Assembly (NCBI RefSeq): GCF_009828095.1
Contig: NZ_WTYP01000002.1
Span: 315,001 to 379,000, forward strand
Length of the DNA stretch: 64,000 nucleotides
DNA from: Pontixanthobacter luteolus
Lineage (GTDB): Bacteria; Pseudomonadota; Alphaproteobacteria; Sphingomonadales; Sphingomonadaceae
Reading direction: 5' to 3'
Position numbers and translations under genes: made by a program
The notes under the pieces: generated by a model
What the model was told of the DNA's origin: nothing
The model's database searches: none
The model's input: the letters and a program-made list of their open reading frames with translations, nothing else
In this document: one piece after another, positions 36,505 to 46,514 of the stretch
How the letters are laid out: every line of letters begins with the position of its first letter
Position numbering within the stretch: the stretch's first letter is position 1

Positions 36505-36557
36505 CAAGACACCCTCTCCGATGTCTAACCCCGCTCTCCCGGGAATTTGATGTAGCG

Positions 36558-37244
36558 TTATTCTCCGCCGCGTCCGCCTTCGCCCATTGCGAGTGCGTAG
36601 GCCTGCTGCGCTTCCGTTTCGACCATATAGGGAATCGGGTTCACAGCCTGGCCTGCGATGCGGACTTCATAGTGAAGGTGCGGACCGGTCGAGCGTCCGG
36701 TCGAACCGACATAACCAATGATGTCACCTTTGCTGACACGCTCGCCATCGGCGACTGCGATCCGCGACATGTGAGCGAAACGGGTCTGCAATTTCGCGCC
36801 GTGTTCAATTGAAACAAACAGGCCGTAACTGCTGAAACGTTCGGCCTTGCTGACGATGCCGTCAGCTGTTGCGTAGATCGGAGTGCCAGTGGGGGCAGCG
36901 AGATCGACGCCCTTGTGTGCTCGGCGCCCGCCAATCACCGGATGCGTGCGCATGCCGTAATTGCTGGTCAGGTTCGCTTTCGCGAGCGGCATCCGCGATG
37001 GGATGGAAACGGTTGCTGCCGGTGCCGGTGCTGTCGCGGTATCGCCATCAAGCGATTCCCAACTGGCAAAGAGTTTCTTGAATTGCTGATCACCGCCGCC
37101 AAGCGTGGTTGACTGGGCATCGCGAACCGGAGCGGAAATGTCCGCGCTGGCTGCGCTGCTGTTTGCGTGAGCCGGGCTCGCTGCAATGCCGGCAACGGCA
37201 AGAGCGAGGGCAGCAAAACTGCGCTTGAATGAAAATGCGACCAC
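36558..37244 (-). CDS. Exported M23-family metallopeptidase
   Basis: The 228-residue product has a Sec signal (cut after SPAHA, about residue 27), a low-complexity linker and a LytM/M23 domain (about 90-205). The zinc motif HKGVDLAAP (HxxxD) and the active-site HLHYEV (HxH) are both intact. A full set of ligands means it is probably a peptidoglycan endopeptidase rather than an inactive EnvC/NlpD-like activator. The start is GTG 37244 with AAGGA six bases upstream. A GGGTG/CACCC hairpin lies close to the ribosome site, and a terminator follows the gene. Confidence 0.92.
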   Translation of the reverse strand: MVAFSFKRSFAALALAVAGIAASPAHANSSAASADISAPVRDAQSTTLGGGDQQFKKLFASWESLDGDTATAPAPAATVSIPSRMPLAKANLTSNYGMRTHPVIGGRRAHKGVDLAAPTGTPIYATADGIVSKAERFSSYGLFVSIEHGAKLQTRFAHMSRIAVADGERVSKGDIIGYVGSTGRSTGPHLHYEVRIAGQAVNPIPYMVETEAQQAYALAMGEGGRGGE

Positions 37245-37393
37245 TTATCGTCCTTTTTATGGGGTGCCGAAACACCCGAGGATCCCGTTTTTTGAGCTGG
37301 CTGACCCCCTAAAGACCTGCTGCTCGAAATTTTTTGAAACGGCTTTGGAACTTTCCTCCGCTTCGTTGATTGTTGGGGTAAGCCGAGAGTTCT

Positions 37394-38206
37394 TTACGAA
37401 GCAAGGCCGCTGTAGAAGTCTCGCGACAAACCGGCTGCAAGACGCGCCGAGTCGTTAAATGGCGCCTTCAAACCTCCTCTGAAATGTTCGCGAACCAAGG
37501 ATTTCCAACGTTTTTCGGGCGATTCCCCGTTTTCGCGACAAATTGCGATAAAGTGCTTTGTCCCGATCGCTACATGCCGGATTTCGTCGTCAAGGATTCG
37601 CGAGAGAATTTTTGCTCCGCCCGAATCGCCCTGTGACCTGACCCGCTCAAGCGTCGACGGAGTGACGTCGAGCCCGCGAGCCTCCAGCACCATGGGCACA
37701 ATCGCCAGTCGTGCGCTGACGTCATGCGCAGTGCGCTCTGCCGTCTCCCACAGCCCTGCATGCGCGGGTAGCGCGCCGTAGCGGCTTCTCAGAGATCTGA
37801 GCTTTCGGTCGAGAAGTGCAAAATGCATCGCCTCGTCGGCAGCGACTGCCAGGAAATCGGCGACAAACTCCTCCCCCATCGCCCCGCCAAAGCGCCCTGC
37901 CATGTCCAGCGCCAGATCGATTGCGACGAATTCGATATGCGCCAGTGCATGCCACAGTGCGATGCGCCCTTTTTCCGATCCGCCCTTGCCCCGGCGCGGC
38001 ATGTGGCGCGGGTCCATCAGTTCGGGCTTTTCGGGCCATGCAGGGCAGCGCGGCATTGCTGCTGCCCCATCTGCCAAATCAAATTCCAGCCTGCCGTGAC
38101 GCCATTGGCGCGCAGTGTCGCGTGCCGCCATTGCCTTGGCTCGCGGGTCGGCAGTTAATAGCGCGGCACGAATCGACGCGGCGAGTGAATTGCGGGAGGC
38201 TGGCAT
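37394..38206 (-). CDS. DUF455 ferritin-like protein
   Basis: The 270-residue protein belongs to the DUF455 ferritin-like group. Its conserved GRIALWHALAHIEFVAIDLALD segment lies near residue 82. Helix segments with FVADFLAVAADEAMHFALLDRKL and RILDDEIRHVAIG carry the Glu/His residues expected for a di-metal centre. Some family members are linked to tRNA modification-like hydroxylation or metal-dependent oxidation, but no role is known for this one. It follows bcp by 18 bases, so the peroxide-linked context is consistent with an oxidative-stress or redox function, which is inference. Confidence 0.82.
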   Translation of the reverse strand: MPASRNSLAASIRAALLTADPRAKAMAARDTARQWRHGRLEFDLADGAAAMPRCPAWPEKPELMDPRHMPRRGKGGSEKGRIALWHALAHIEFVAIDLALDMAGRFGGAMGEEFVADFLAVAADEAMHFALLDRKLRSLRSRYGALPAHAGLWETAERTAHDVSARLAIVPMVLEARGLDVTPSTLERVRSQGDSGGAKILSRILDDEIRHVAIGTKHFIAICRENGESPEKRWKSLVREHFRGGLKAPFNDSARLAAGLSRDFYSGLAS

Positions 38207-38224
38207 TAAACGGTGACGCAGGCT

Positions 38225-38689
38225 TCAGATGGATTTGGCCGCCGCAAGCACCTCTTCGGCATGCCCCTTTACCTTCACCTTGTTCCAGGCTTGCGCGATC
38301 TTACCGGTTTCATCCACCAGCAGAGTCGTGCGGACCATGCCCATGAACGTGCGGCCATACATCTTCTTTTCGGTCCAGACGCCAAGCTCGTCGGAGAGGC
38401 CGCCCTCTTCGGCATCGGTGGCCAGCGCCACAGTCAGGTCATGCTTGGCAATGAAGTTCTGGTGCTTCTTCGGCGAATCCTTGCTGACGCCGAGAATCGC
38501 GGTGCCAGCTTTTTCGAATTCGGCCTTCAGCTCGGAAAAATCCTTCGCCTCGGTCGTACACCCTGGCGTGTTGTCCTTGGGATAGAAGAAGATGACCAGT
38601 TTCTGGCCCTTGAAATCGGAAGGTTTGACGGTGCCGCCATCCGGGGTTTCCATCACGGTATCGGGAATCGTGGTTCCTGCTTCTGGCAT
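38225..38689 (-). CDS. bcp: Thioredoxin-dependent peroxiredoxin, 1-Cys form
   Basis: The 154-residue Bcp/PrxQ-type peroxiredoxin reduces hydroperoxides. The active site is FYPKDNTPGCTTEAKDF with the peroxidatic Cys near residue 46. The resolving Cys that many PrxQ proteins carry five residues later is absent (TTEAK). I see no other Cys in the protein, so it should work as a 1-Cys enzyme needing an external thiol. The segment AILGVSKDSPKKHQNF is standard for the family. Its ATG overlaps the glnE stop by one base (TGATG), so bcp is co-translated with glnE. Confidence 0.92.
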   Translation of the reverse strand: MPEAGTTIPDTVMETPDGGTVKPSDFKGQKLVIFFYPKDNTPGCTTEAKDFSELKAEFEKAGTAILGVSKDSPKKHQNFIAKHDLTVALATDAEEGGLSDELGVWTEKKMYGRTFMGMVRTTLLVDETGKIAQAWNKVKVKGHAEEVLAAAKSI

Positions 38690-41403
38690 CAGTTCAGCTC
38701 CAGCCTGTGTTCAAAAATATTGTGCCAGCAATCCGCAACCTGCCTGCGGGCCGAATCGAATTGCTCCATCAGGTCAGCGTAATTCCGGCACTGGCACGCT
38801 TTGGCAAGCGCAGTGGCCGCAGCGCCAGCCGGTTCGGCCAGATCGGGCGCCAGCAAACGTCCGGCGATCAACAGACGTGTCAGGTGATCATGCGCGCCCA
38901 TCATGTCAGACGGAAGCATATCCATCCGCGCAAGCTCGCTGATCGCGGCGCGCAAATCCGGAACCAATGCCGCGCCGTCACGCAGCTGGAGGAAGTGCAC
39001 CAGGAATTCCAGATCGACGAGACCGCCGCGCACCAATTTCGCGTCCAGCACCCCTTTGGCCGGTTTGTGCTGCGCCATTTCAGCGCGCATTTTCAGGACA
39101 TCACTGCGCAGCACATCTGCGTCCCGTGGTGCAGAAAGCACGTCTGCGATTGCACCGGCGAGGACACTGCGGGCCTGATCCGATCCAACGATCGGACGGG
39201 CGCGGGTGAGCGCCATGTGTTCCCACGTCCATGCGTCTTGCGCCTGATACCGCACGAAACTGTCGAGGCTAACGGCAAGCGGGCCTTGCGCTCCCTGGGG
39301 GCGGAGCCTCGTGTCGATTTCATAAAGTGCACCGTGAGCGGTCGGAACGCTGAGCGCCGCGCTCACCCGCTGGGCGAGCCGGTTATAATACAGCGTTGCG
39401 CCCAGCGGACGAGCGCCGTCCGATTCCTGTTCGTGAGAGCCTGTAAAAACGTAGACCATGTCGAGATCGGAGGCATGCGTTAACGCGCCGCCGCCCAGAC
39501 GCCCGAGGCCCAGCACCACCAGTTCGCTGCCGCTTACCGTGCCGTGGGTCTTTTCGAATTCCTGCACGGCTGCGGTGACCGCGACATTTAGCCCCGCCTC
39601 TGCCAGCCGCGACAGGCCCGCAGCGATATCGAGCGGGTCATGCGCCCCTTCCATCAACTGCGTGCCCAGCGCAAAACGCTTTTCGCCGGTGACAATGCGG
39701 ATGCGGTCGAGTGCGCGTTCGTAATCGGCACCCGCTTCGATGGGCGCCATTTGCTGGATCAATTCGACCACATCGCCGGGAAGATCAAACGCGCTGCGAT
39801 CGATCAGACTGTCGAGCAAATCGGGCCGGCGCCCCAGCTCATCGGCCAGCGGACCTGCCAGCGTCAGGATGCGGACCAATTGTTCGAACAGACCCGGACG
39901 CGCTTCGAGCAGACGGAACAGATTGATCGCGCTCGGCGCCTTGGTCAGGAAATTCTCCCACCTCAGCAGCGCATGGTCCGGATCGGGTGCCTCTGACAGT
40001 GCCTCAAGCAGGGCAGGCAGGATCGCATCGAAGGCAGAGATGGCCGCAGGACTGCGCAGCGCACGGATGTGCCCCTCGCTCCACGATCTGATCCGAGTTG
40101 CAAGAGCAGCCGGGTCGGCGAAACCGAGCTGTTCCAGATTGTCCACCAAGGTATCACCATCCGGTGTTCCATCCGATCCGATGTCCTCGACATCGATCAG
40201 CCTGTCGTAGCGCGCGGCGACCCGGACGGTCAGCGCCGCGAGGTCATCGACCAAAGCGGACGCATCCTGATAGCCGCCTAGCCGCGCGACATTGTCCAAC
40301 GCCTCGCCCTCCGGCAGCGAATGTGTCTGCCGGTCATGCACCATTTGCAGGCGGTGTTCGATCACCCGCAGCCTGTCATACGATTCGCCCAGCATCGCCG
40401 CATCATCTGCACTGATGATCTCCGCCGCAGCCAGCGCGTCGAGCGCGGGGCGGGTGCCGCGCAGGCGCAGCGACGGATTGCGTCCGCCATGGATCAGTTG
40501 GTGCGTCTGGGCGAAAAATTCGATCTCCCGAATCCCGCCGCGCCCCTGTTTGACATTGAAACCGGGGCCGGGCTGCGACGCTCCTTTATGCGCCGTGCGA
40601 ATCCGTGCCGTTAGCCGGCCGATTTCCTCGATCGCGCCAAAATCCAGACTGCGCCGCCAGACGAAGGGACGGATCGATTCGAGAAACTGTTCGCCAGCCG
40701 CGATGTCCCCTGCGGCTGAGCGGGCGCGAATAAAGGCGGCCCGTTCCCACGTCAGGGCCGAGGATTCATAGTGCGAAAGTGCAGCGCCAACCGGAATCGC
40801 CAGGGGGCTTACTTCCGACGCAGGGCGCAGGCGCAAATCGACGCGAAAAACATATCCTTCCGCCGTATTGCTCGACAGCATCTGGACAATTTCGCGCGCA
40901 TAGCGCTGCGCCGCCTCGCCAGGTTCGTCGCGCTCGCGGCGGGGCAGGGTGTCAGGATCATACAGCAGGATCGGATCGATGTCGGAACTGTAATTCAGTT
41001 CACCCGCGCCATGCTTGCCCAGTGCCAGCGCAATCAATCCCGCAGGTTCCGCATCTGGCACGCGCTTGCGAATGACAGCGCCAATCGCACGGTCGAGCGC
41101 GCGGTCGGCAAGGCTGGACAGTTCCGCCATAACGCGGCCGACCGGAAGGGCGCCGGCAAGGTCCCCCAGCGCCAGCACCGCTGACAAGGCCAGCCGTTCG
41201 CGCCGCAGGCTGAGGCCGGTGTCTTCTATATCGCTGCCGGCGGCCTTCGCCGCCGCGATGGCATCCTCGTATTGACCCGCAGCCAGCATCGCTTCGATGT
41301 CCGGCATCCGGCCCAGAGCATTGCCCAGGAATGGTGAATGCCCGCGCGCACGATCAATCGCGGAAGTCCATCTGGCTTGATCGTTGGCCTCGCTCATCCG
41401 CAT
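38689..41403 (-). CDS. glnE: Bifunctional glutamine synthetase adenylyltransferase/deadenylase
   Basis: The 904-residue enzyme has two nucleotidyltransferase domains that adenylylate and deadenylylate glutamine synthetase in response to PII. The N-terminal catalytic motif is GKHGAGELNYSSDIDPILLYD near residue 115. The C-terminal one is LGLGRLGGGALTHASDLDMVYVF near 640. The intervening GFNVKQGRGGIREIEFF region is also typical. ATG 41403 (or 41397) is chosen with AGGGGG upstream; the frame extends further upstream, but that stretch overlaps the divergent peptidase promoter. Transcription is divergent from the M28 gene, and the 82-base gap holds both promoters. Confidence 0.96.
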   Translation of the reverse strand: MRMSEANDQARWTSAIDRARGHSPFLGNALGRMPDIEAMLAAGQYEDAIAAAKAAGSDIEDTGLSLRRERLALSAVLALGDLAGALPVGRVMAELSSLADRALDRAIGAVIRKRVPDAEPAGLIALALGKHGAGELNYSSDIDPILLYDPDTLPRRERDEPGEAAQRYAREIVQMLSSNTAEGYVFRVDLRLRPASEVSPLAIPVGAALSHYESSALTWERAAFIRARSAAGDIAAGEQFLESIRPFVWRRSLDFGAIEEIGRLTARIRTAHKGASQPGPGFNVKQGRGGIREIEFFAQTHQLIHGGRNPSLRLRGTRPALDALAAAEIISADDAAMLGESYDRLRVIEHRLQMVHDRQTHSLPEGEALDNVARLGGYQDASALVDDLAALTVRVAARYDRLIDVEDIGSDGTPDGDTLVDNLEQLGFADPAALATRIRSWSEGHIRALRSPAAISAFDAILPALLEALSEAPDPDHALLRWENFLTKAPSAINLFRLLEARPGLFEQLVRILTLAGPLADELGRRPDLLDSLIDRSAFDLPGDVVELIQQMAPIEAGADYERALDRIRIVTGEKRFALGTQLMEGAHDPLDIAAGLSRLAEAGLNVAVTAAVQEFEKTHGTVSGSELVVLGLGRLGGGALTHASDLDMVYVFTGSHEQESDGARPLGATLYYNRLAQRVSAALSVPTAHGALYEIDTRLRPQGAQGPLAVSLDSFVRYQAQDAWTWEHMALTRARPIVGSDQARSVLAGAIADVLSAPRDADVLRSDVLKMRAEMAQHKPAKGVLDAKLVRGGLVDLEFLVHFLQLRDGAALVPDLRAAISELARMDMLPSDMMGAHDHLTRLLIAGRLLAPDLAEPAGAAATALAKACQCRNYADLMEQFDSARRQVADCWHNIFEHRLELN

Positions 41404-41485
41404 AGCCCTTGCCCCCTTTCGATTGCTTTGCAATGGAAGCGCATCGAAAAAATCTGAAAGCCCTTCGCAGGGAAGAGGAACCTCA

Positions 41486-43156
41486 ATGATACGCACACTC
41501 CTTGCCGCCACGGCTGCCCTTTCGCTTGCTGCTTGCAGCGCCTCCAGCGCAGAGCTCGACATTCCCGAAGTGGAACCGGGCGAGCTGAACGAGCAGACCA
41601 TGATCGATGTCACTCGCACTTTGTCATCCGACGAATTCGAAGGACGCATGCCGGGCAGCGCGGGCGAGGAGAAAACCGTCGCCCTGCTGATCGAGAAGTT
41701 CGCAGCGGCAGGTCTGAAGCCGGGCAATGGCGAAAGCTGGGTGCAGAAGGTTCCGCTGGTGGAAATCACTGGCAAGGATTTCGCCCCGCTGACGATTTCG
41801 GGCGGCGATGAAGATATCAGCCTGGAATATTCGAAGGACTGGGTCGGCGTAACCTACCGCGAAGATGCGGCTACTTCGCTGGCAGACAGCGAGCTGGTAT
41901 TTGTCGGGTACGGCATCAATGCCCCTGAACGCGGCTGGAACGATTACGAAGGCATCGACATGACCGGCAAGACTGCGGTCATCCTCGTCAACGATCCCGA
42001 TTTCGGGGCGGAAACGCTGGAAGGCGATTTCAACGGCAAGGCAATGACCTATTATGGCCGCTGGACCTACAAATACGAAGAAGCCGCACGGCAGGGTGCC
42101 GCTGGCGCGATCATCATTCACGACACGGAACCGGCATCCTATGGCTGGAATGTGGTTGAAAGCAGCTGGTCCGGTCCGCAGGCCTATGCTCAGCGCGGCG
42201 AAAACGCACCGCCGCTGACGCAGATGAACGGCTGGGTCCAGATGGATGCGGGCAAGGCGATCCTTGCCGCTGCCGGACAGGATTTCAGCGCGCTGGCATC
42301 GGCTGCAAAGGAAAAGGGGTTCAAACCTGTTCCGCTGGGCCTGACTGCCGCGACCAGTTTTTCCAACGACATCCGCAAGTTCGAATCCCAGAACGTGATC
42401 GGCATCCTGCCGGGCACGGAACGGCCTGACGAATACATCATGCACACCGCGCACTGGGATCATCTGGGCCGCTGCACACCTGCCAGCGATGGCGATGACA
42501 TCTGCAATGGTGCAGTCGACAATGCCACCGGCACAGCGGCTTTGGTCGCTCTGGCAGAAGCGCACGCGAAAGCTGGTGCCACCCCGCGCAGCCTGGTCTT
42601 TCTGGCCGTGACCGCGGAAGAATCAGGGCTGCTTGGTGCAGATTATTACGCTGCAAACCCGGTCTTCCCGCTTAGCCAGACTGTCGGCGGCATCAACATG
42701 GATGCATTCCTGATCGCCGGCCCTTCCAAGGACGTGACCGTTGTTGGCCCGGGCAAGTCGCAGCTCGACGAATTCCTCAACGCCGCGCTTGAGGCGACTG
42801 GGCGCACGCCCACGCCAAACCCCAATCCGGAAGCCGGCTATTACTACCGCTCCGACCATTTCGCCTTTGCGAAGCGCGGCGTGCCGATGCTGTATGTCGA
42901 TGGCGGCGAAGACCTCGCCGAAGGCGGCACCGAAGCAGGCGCAGCCATTGCCATGGATTACCGGGACAACCGCTATCACGGTCCGAAGGACGAGTTTGAC
43001 GAGAACTGGGACTGGTCGGGCGTGATGCAGGATCTGCAGCTGTTCTACCGCCTTGGCCGAATGATGGGCATGAGCACGAGCTGGCCCAACTGGAACGAGG
43101 GCGACGAGTTCAAGGCCACCCGCGACGAAAGCTGCGCCGCAGAGGGTGGCTGCTGA
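41486..43156 (+). CDS. Exported M28-family metallopeptidase lipoprotein
   Basis: The 556-residue product has a lipoprotein signal (lipobox LSLAAC, Cys about 17). A protease-associated-like segment covers about 110-250. The M28 catalytic domain lies at about 300-530, with zinc ligands in HTAHWDHLG, DNATGTAAL (Asp), VTAEESGLLG (catalytic Glu pair) and YRSDHFAFAKRGVP (His). All expected ligands are present, so it is probably an active aminopeptidase in the periplasm. ATG 41486 has GGAAGAGGAA just upstream. The gene is divergent from glnE and is followed 31 bases later by agmatine deiminase. Confidence 0.92.
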   Translation: MIRTLLAATAALSLAACSASSAELDIPEVEPGELNEQTMIDVTRTLSSDEFEGRMPGSAGEEKTVALLIEKFAAAGLKPGNGESWVQKVPLVEITGKDFAPLTISGGDEDISLEYSKDWVGVTYREDAATSLADSELVFVGYGINAPERGWNDYEGIDMTGKTAVILVNDPDFGAETLEGDFNGKAMTYYGRWTYKYEEAARQGAAGAIIIHDTEPASYGWNVVESSWSGPQAYAQRGENAPPLTQMNGWVQMDAGKAILAAAGQDFSALASAAKEKGFKPVPLGLTAATSFSNDIRKFESQNVIGILPGTERPDEYIMHTAHWDHLGRCTPASDGDDICNGAVDNATGTAALVALAEAHAKAGATPRSLVFLAVTAEESGLLGADYYAANPVFPLSQTVGGINMDAFLIAGPSKDVTVVGPGKSQLDEFLNAALEATGRTPTPNPNPEAGYYYRSDHFAFAKRGVPMLYVDGGEDLAEGGTEAGAAIAMDYRDNRYHGPKDEFDENWDWSGVMQDLQLFYRLGRMMGMSTSWPNWNEGDEFKATRDESCAAEGGC

Positions 43157-43187
43157 ACGAGCAGGACACAATCAGGACAGCCGGTTC

Positions 43188-44171
43188 ATGACCTATCGCA
43201 TGCCGCCCGAATGGGCACCGCAGGATTGGCTGTGGATCGGCTTTCCCCATGATGGCGACGAATGGCCCGGCTATCTGGCCCGCGCGCAGGAACAGATAGC
43301 CGCCTTTGCCAATGCCGTTGCCGAAAGCGGCCAGCAGGTACGCCTGTTGGTGCGCGATGCAGCCAACGAAGCCCGCGCGCGCGAACTGACCAGCGCCGCC
43401 GTGACGCTGGAACGACGCACCTATGGCGATATCTGGCTGCGTGACACCGGCCCGCTTGTTTTGACCAATGGGACAGACCGGCAGGCCAAGCGCTTCGGAT
43501 TCAATGGCTGGGGCGGGAAATACGAAATGCCGGGCGACCAGACGATCGGCACGGAAATCGCGCGCGACGCAGGTTTGCCGGTGGAAACCCATGACTGGAT
43601 TCTCGAAGGCGGGGCGATCGACGGTGACGGGACTGGTCTGGTCGTAACGACCGAACAATGCCTGCTGAACCCAAACCGCAACCCGCAGCTGTCCCGCGCG
43701 GATATCGAGAACAGGTTGAAATCCGATCTCGGCTTTGATCGGGTTTTGTGGCTGGGCGACGGCCTGATCAACGATCATACCGACGGCCATGTCGACAATC
43801 TCGCGCGGTTCGTCGCGGCAAACACACTCGTCGTGCCGGTTGCAACCGGATCAAAAGACCCGAATGCGGCAATCTATGCCGATGTGCGGCAACGGGCGCA
43901 GGATGCCGGGGTGGCAGTTGCCGACATCCCGTCCCCCGGCCTGATCACGCGGGCAGACCATATCGAACCCGCCAGCTATGCCAATTTCGCGATAACCAGC
44001 CATCTGGTGGTCGTGCCCACTTTCGGGTCTGTCCATGACCGGGAGGGGGTAGAGGCAATTGCACAGCTGTTCCCGGATCGCGCGACAATCGGTCTGGCCG
44101 GTGATGCGGTGCTGGCAGGCGGCGGTGGGTTCCACTGCGCCAGCCAGCAGATGCCCGCGCCCTCGGGTTAA
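43188..44171 (+). CDS. Agmatine deiminase
   Basis: The 327-residue protein belongs to the agmatine deiminase / peptidylarginine deiminase-related family. It hydrolyses agmatine to N-carbamoylputrescine plus ammonia in the arginine decarboxylase route. Visible motifs are WLWIGFPHDGDEWPGY at the start, YGDIWLRDTGP near 85, WGGKYEMPGD near 110, ILEGGAIDGDG near 140, DHTDGHVDNLARF near 203, and the catalytic Cys in AGGGGFHCASQQ near the end. ATG 43188 fits the family N-terminus; an upstream GTG (43146) would overlap the M28 gene. No other polyamine genes are in view. Confidence 0.9.
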   Translation: MTYRMPPEWAPQDWLWIGFPHDGDEWPGYLARAQEQIAAFANAVAESGQQVRLLVRDAANEARARELTSAAVTLERRTYGDIWLRDTGPLVLTNGTDRQAKRFGFNGWGGKYEMPGDQTIGTEIARDAGLPVETHDWILEGGAIDGDGTGLVVTTEQCLLNPNRNPQLSRADIENRLKSDLGFDRVLWLGDGLINDHTDGHVDNLARFVAANTLVVPVATGSKDPNAAIYADVRQRAQDAGVAVADIPSPGLITRADHIEPASYANFAITSHLVVVPTFGSVHDREGVEAIAQLFPDRATIGLAGDAVLAGGGGFHCASQQMPAPSG

Positions 44172-44205
44172 CAAATTGTTAGCTTTGCACGCCGATAATA
44201 TCGGC

Positions 44206-44328
44206 ATGGCCAAAGCTATCGCCTATATCCGCAAGCCGGAAACGGACATCACCGCGCCGCTGCGCAGCGTGATCGTCACCGGCTGCGCGCTGGCCCTGAT
44301 TCTGGCCGGAAACGCGCTGCCGTTCTGA
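44206..44328 (+). CDS. Possible 40-residue membrane peptide
   Basis: The predicted 40-residue peptide begins MAKAIAYIRKPETDITAPLR and ends with a hydrophobic segment (SVIVTGCALALILAGNALPF) that could span the membrane. The frame is open and starts 35 bases after the agmatine deiminase stop. No ribosome site is visible before the ATG, so the call is weak. Function unknown. Confidence 0.35.
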   Translation: MAKAIAYIRKPETDITAPLRSVIVTGCALALILAGNALPF

Positions 44329-44350
44329 TCTGGCCTGCTTAAAGTCCGGC

Positions 44351-46348
44351 CTATTTAAGATCCGGCGCGGTCGCCTGATCTTTCAGCATCGCAATCGCAT
44401 CTTCCAGCGACAGAAGGTTCTGATCCTTCTCGCCCAAAGTGCGGATGGCAACCGTGCGGTCCTCTTCCTCGCGCTTGCCAACCACCAGGATGTGCGGAAC
44501 CTTCTTCAGCGAATGTTCGCGAACCTTGTAGTTGATTTTCTCGTTCCGGAGATCGGCAGTCGCACGGATGCCGGCGGCCTCGAGCTGCTGCAGCACTTCA
44601 CTGGCATAGCCATCGATATCCGACACGATCGGCGCAACCACCGCCTGCGTCGGCGCGAGCCATACGGGCACCTTGCCCGCAAAGTGTTCGATCAGAATGC
44701 CGATAAACCGCTCGTATGAACCGAAGATCGCGCGGTGCAGCATGACCGGGCGGTGCTTGCCGCCATCTTCGCCGATATAGGTTGCATCGAGGCGTTCGGG
44801 AAGCACACGGTCTGACTGGATCGTGCCCACCTGCCATGTGCGGCCGATTGCGTCGGTCAGGTGCCATTCCAGCTTGGGCGCATAAAACGCGCCTTCGCCG
44901 GGCAGTTCTTCCCAACCATATTCCTCGGTTGCCATGCCGGCATCGATCACTGCCTGACGCAGTTCTTCTTCCGCCTTGTCCCAATCGGCATCGCTGCCAA
45001 AACGCTGTTCAGGGCGCAGCGCCAGCTTGATTTCGTATTTGAAGCCAAAGTCCTTGTAGACGCTGTCGGCGAGCTCGCAGAATTTGCGCGTTTCTTCCAC
45101 CACCTGATCTTCGGTGCAGAAGATATGGGCGTCGTCCTGCGTGAACTGGCGCACGCGCATCAGCCCGTGCAGCGCGCCATGCGGTTCATTGCGGTGGCAG
45201 CAGCCCATTTCGCCCAGCCGGACCGGCAGGTCGCGGTAGGACGTGATCCCCTGCTTGAACACCAGCACGTGCGCCGGGCAATTCATCGGTTTCAGCGCCA
45301 TCCAGTCGGCCTTGCCGCTGATCACCGGGCCTTCATCTTCCGTATTCGGCACTTCGTCGGGAATCACGAACATGTTTTCGCGGTATTTGCCCCAGTGACC
45401 GGACTGTTCCCACTGGCGAGCGTCCATGACCTGCGGCGTCTTGATTTCGCGGTATCCGCCGCCATCCATCTTGCGCCGCATATAGCCTTCCAGCTCGCGC
45501 CAGATCTTGTAGCCCTGCGGATGCCAGAACACGCTGCCATGCGCCTCTTCCTGCAGGTGGAACAAATCCATCTCGCGGCCCAGCTTGCGGTGGTCGCGCT
45601 TGGCTGCTTCTTCCAGCCGCATCAGATGCTGGTTCAGCTGTTTCTTGTTCAGCCAGCCCGTGCCGTAAATCCGTGTCAGCTGCGCATTCTTCTGGTCGCC
45701 GCGCCAATAGGCACCGGCGACCCGCATCAGCTTGAAAGCCTGCGGATCAAGTTTTCCCGTGCTGGGCAAATGCGGGCCGCGGCACATATCCATCCAGTCT
45801 TCGCCCGACCAATAGACCGTCAGTTCCTCGCCCTCGGGCAGTTCGGCGGCCCATTCGGCCTTGAACGTCTCACCGTCGGCGTTCCATTTGTCGATCAGAT
45901 CCTGCCGGCTCCACGCTTCACGGCGCAGCGGCTTGTCGGCCTTGATGATCTCGCGCATCTTTTCCTCGATCGCGGGGAGGTCGTCCATGCCGAATGGGTC
46001 ACGGCCCTCAGGTGCCATGACGTCATAATAAAAGCCGTCATCTGTCGCGGGGCCAAAGGTAATCTGCGTGCCCGGCCATAATGCCTGCACCGCCTCTGCC
46101 AGAATATGGGCGAAGTCGTGGCGCGCCAGTTCCAGCGCATCTTCCTCGTCCCGCGACGTCACCAGCGCCAGTTCGGCGTCGCCGTCAAACGGGCGGCCCA
46201 GATCGCGCAGTTCGCCATCAATGCGTGCCGCCAGAGCAGCCTTTGCAAGACCCGGCCCGATCGCCGCAGCGACGTCAGCAGGGGTCGAGCCTTCGGGCAT
46301 TTCGCGCACCGATCCATCGGGAAGGCTGATTTTGAACATTTCACTCAT
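44351..46348 (-). CDS. thrS: Threonyl-tRNA synthetase
   Basis: The 665-residue class II synthetase charges tRNA-Thr. It has an N-terminal TGS domain (about 1-65) and the editing domain with the [10 protein letters not shown] and LWPGTQ pattern near 75-95. The class II core includes [31 protein letters not shown]-type residues (cut here: motif 2 near 385) and [20 protein letters not shown] near 530. The C-terminal anticodon domain carries [20 protein letters not shown] 46348 opens the TGS domain; an ATG nine bases later is a minor alternative. The 214-base leader upstream holds an apparent threonine attenuator with its own leader peptide. Confidence 0.97.
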   Translation of the reverse strand: MSEMFKISLPDGSVREMPEGSTPADVAAAIGPGLAKAALAARIDGELRDLGRPFDGDAELALVTSRDEEDALELARHDFAHILAEAVQALWPGTQITFGPATDDGFYYDVMAPEGRDPFGMDDLPAIEEKMREIIKADKPLRREAWSRQDLIDKWNADGETFKAEWAAELPEGEELTVYWSGEDWMDMCRGPHLPSTGKLDPQAFKLMRVAGAYWRGDQKNAQLTRIYGTGWLNKKQLNQHLMRLEEAAKRDHRKLGREMDLFHLQEEAHGSVFWHPQGYKIWRELEGYMRRKMDGGGYREIKTPQVMDARQWEQSGHWGKYRENMFVIPDEVPNTEDEGPVISGKADWMALKPMNCPAHVLVFKQGITSYRDLPVRLGEMGCCHRNEPHGALHGLMRVRQFTQDDAHIFCTEDQVVEETRKFCELADSVYKDFGFKYEIKLALRPEQRFGSDADWDKAEEELRQAVIDAGMATEEYGWEELPGEGAFYAPKLEWHLTDAIGRTWQVGTIQSDRVLPERLDATYIGEDGGKHRPVMLHRAIFGSYERFIGILIEHFAGKVPVWLAPTQAVVAPIVSDIDGYASEVLQQLEAAGIRATADLRNEKINYKVREHSLKKVPHILVVGKREEEDRTVAIRTLGEKDQNLLSLEDAIAMLKDQATAPDLK

Positions 46349-46419
46349 CGAATTTATCCGTATCCGTTTGGCGTAACCGTATCCGCGGCCATGGCAGAAC
46401 TGTGCACGCACCGAAAGTG

Positions 46420-46514
46420 CCGGTGTTGATCAAATTCGCGATTTCGGGAGGTAACACCGGACCGCCCGAAACCGGGCGGCGGTGACTTGCCTAACGCGCA
46501 GCCAACCGCCCCCC
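46420..46514 (-). promoter_or_regulatory. Candidate threonine attenuator upstream of thrS
   Basis: On the reverse-strand RNA, GGGGGGCGGT (46514-46505, inside the leader codons) can pair with ACCGCCGCCC (46483-46474, one mismatch). The alternative is CCGCCCG (46479-46473) with CGGGCGG (46468-46462) across a GTTT loop. The two are mutually exclusive. A third inverted repeat, CCGGTGTT/AACACCGG (46460-46453, 46427-46420), follows. No long T-run is seen after the terminator-like stem, so termination versus translational control is open. Confidence 0.6.

Noticed and set aside
41404-41775. Upstream extension of the glnE frame
   Set aside because: It overlaps the promoter and first codons of the divergent M28 gene and shows no conserved GlnE residues; ATG 41403 has a ribosome site.
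44861-46081. A 406-codon forward frame
   Set aside because: It is antisense to thrS and has no motifs.
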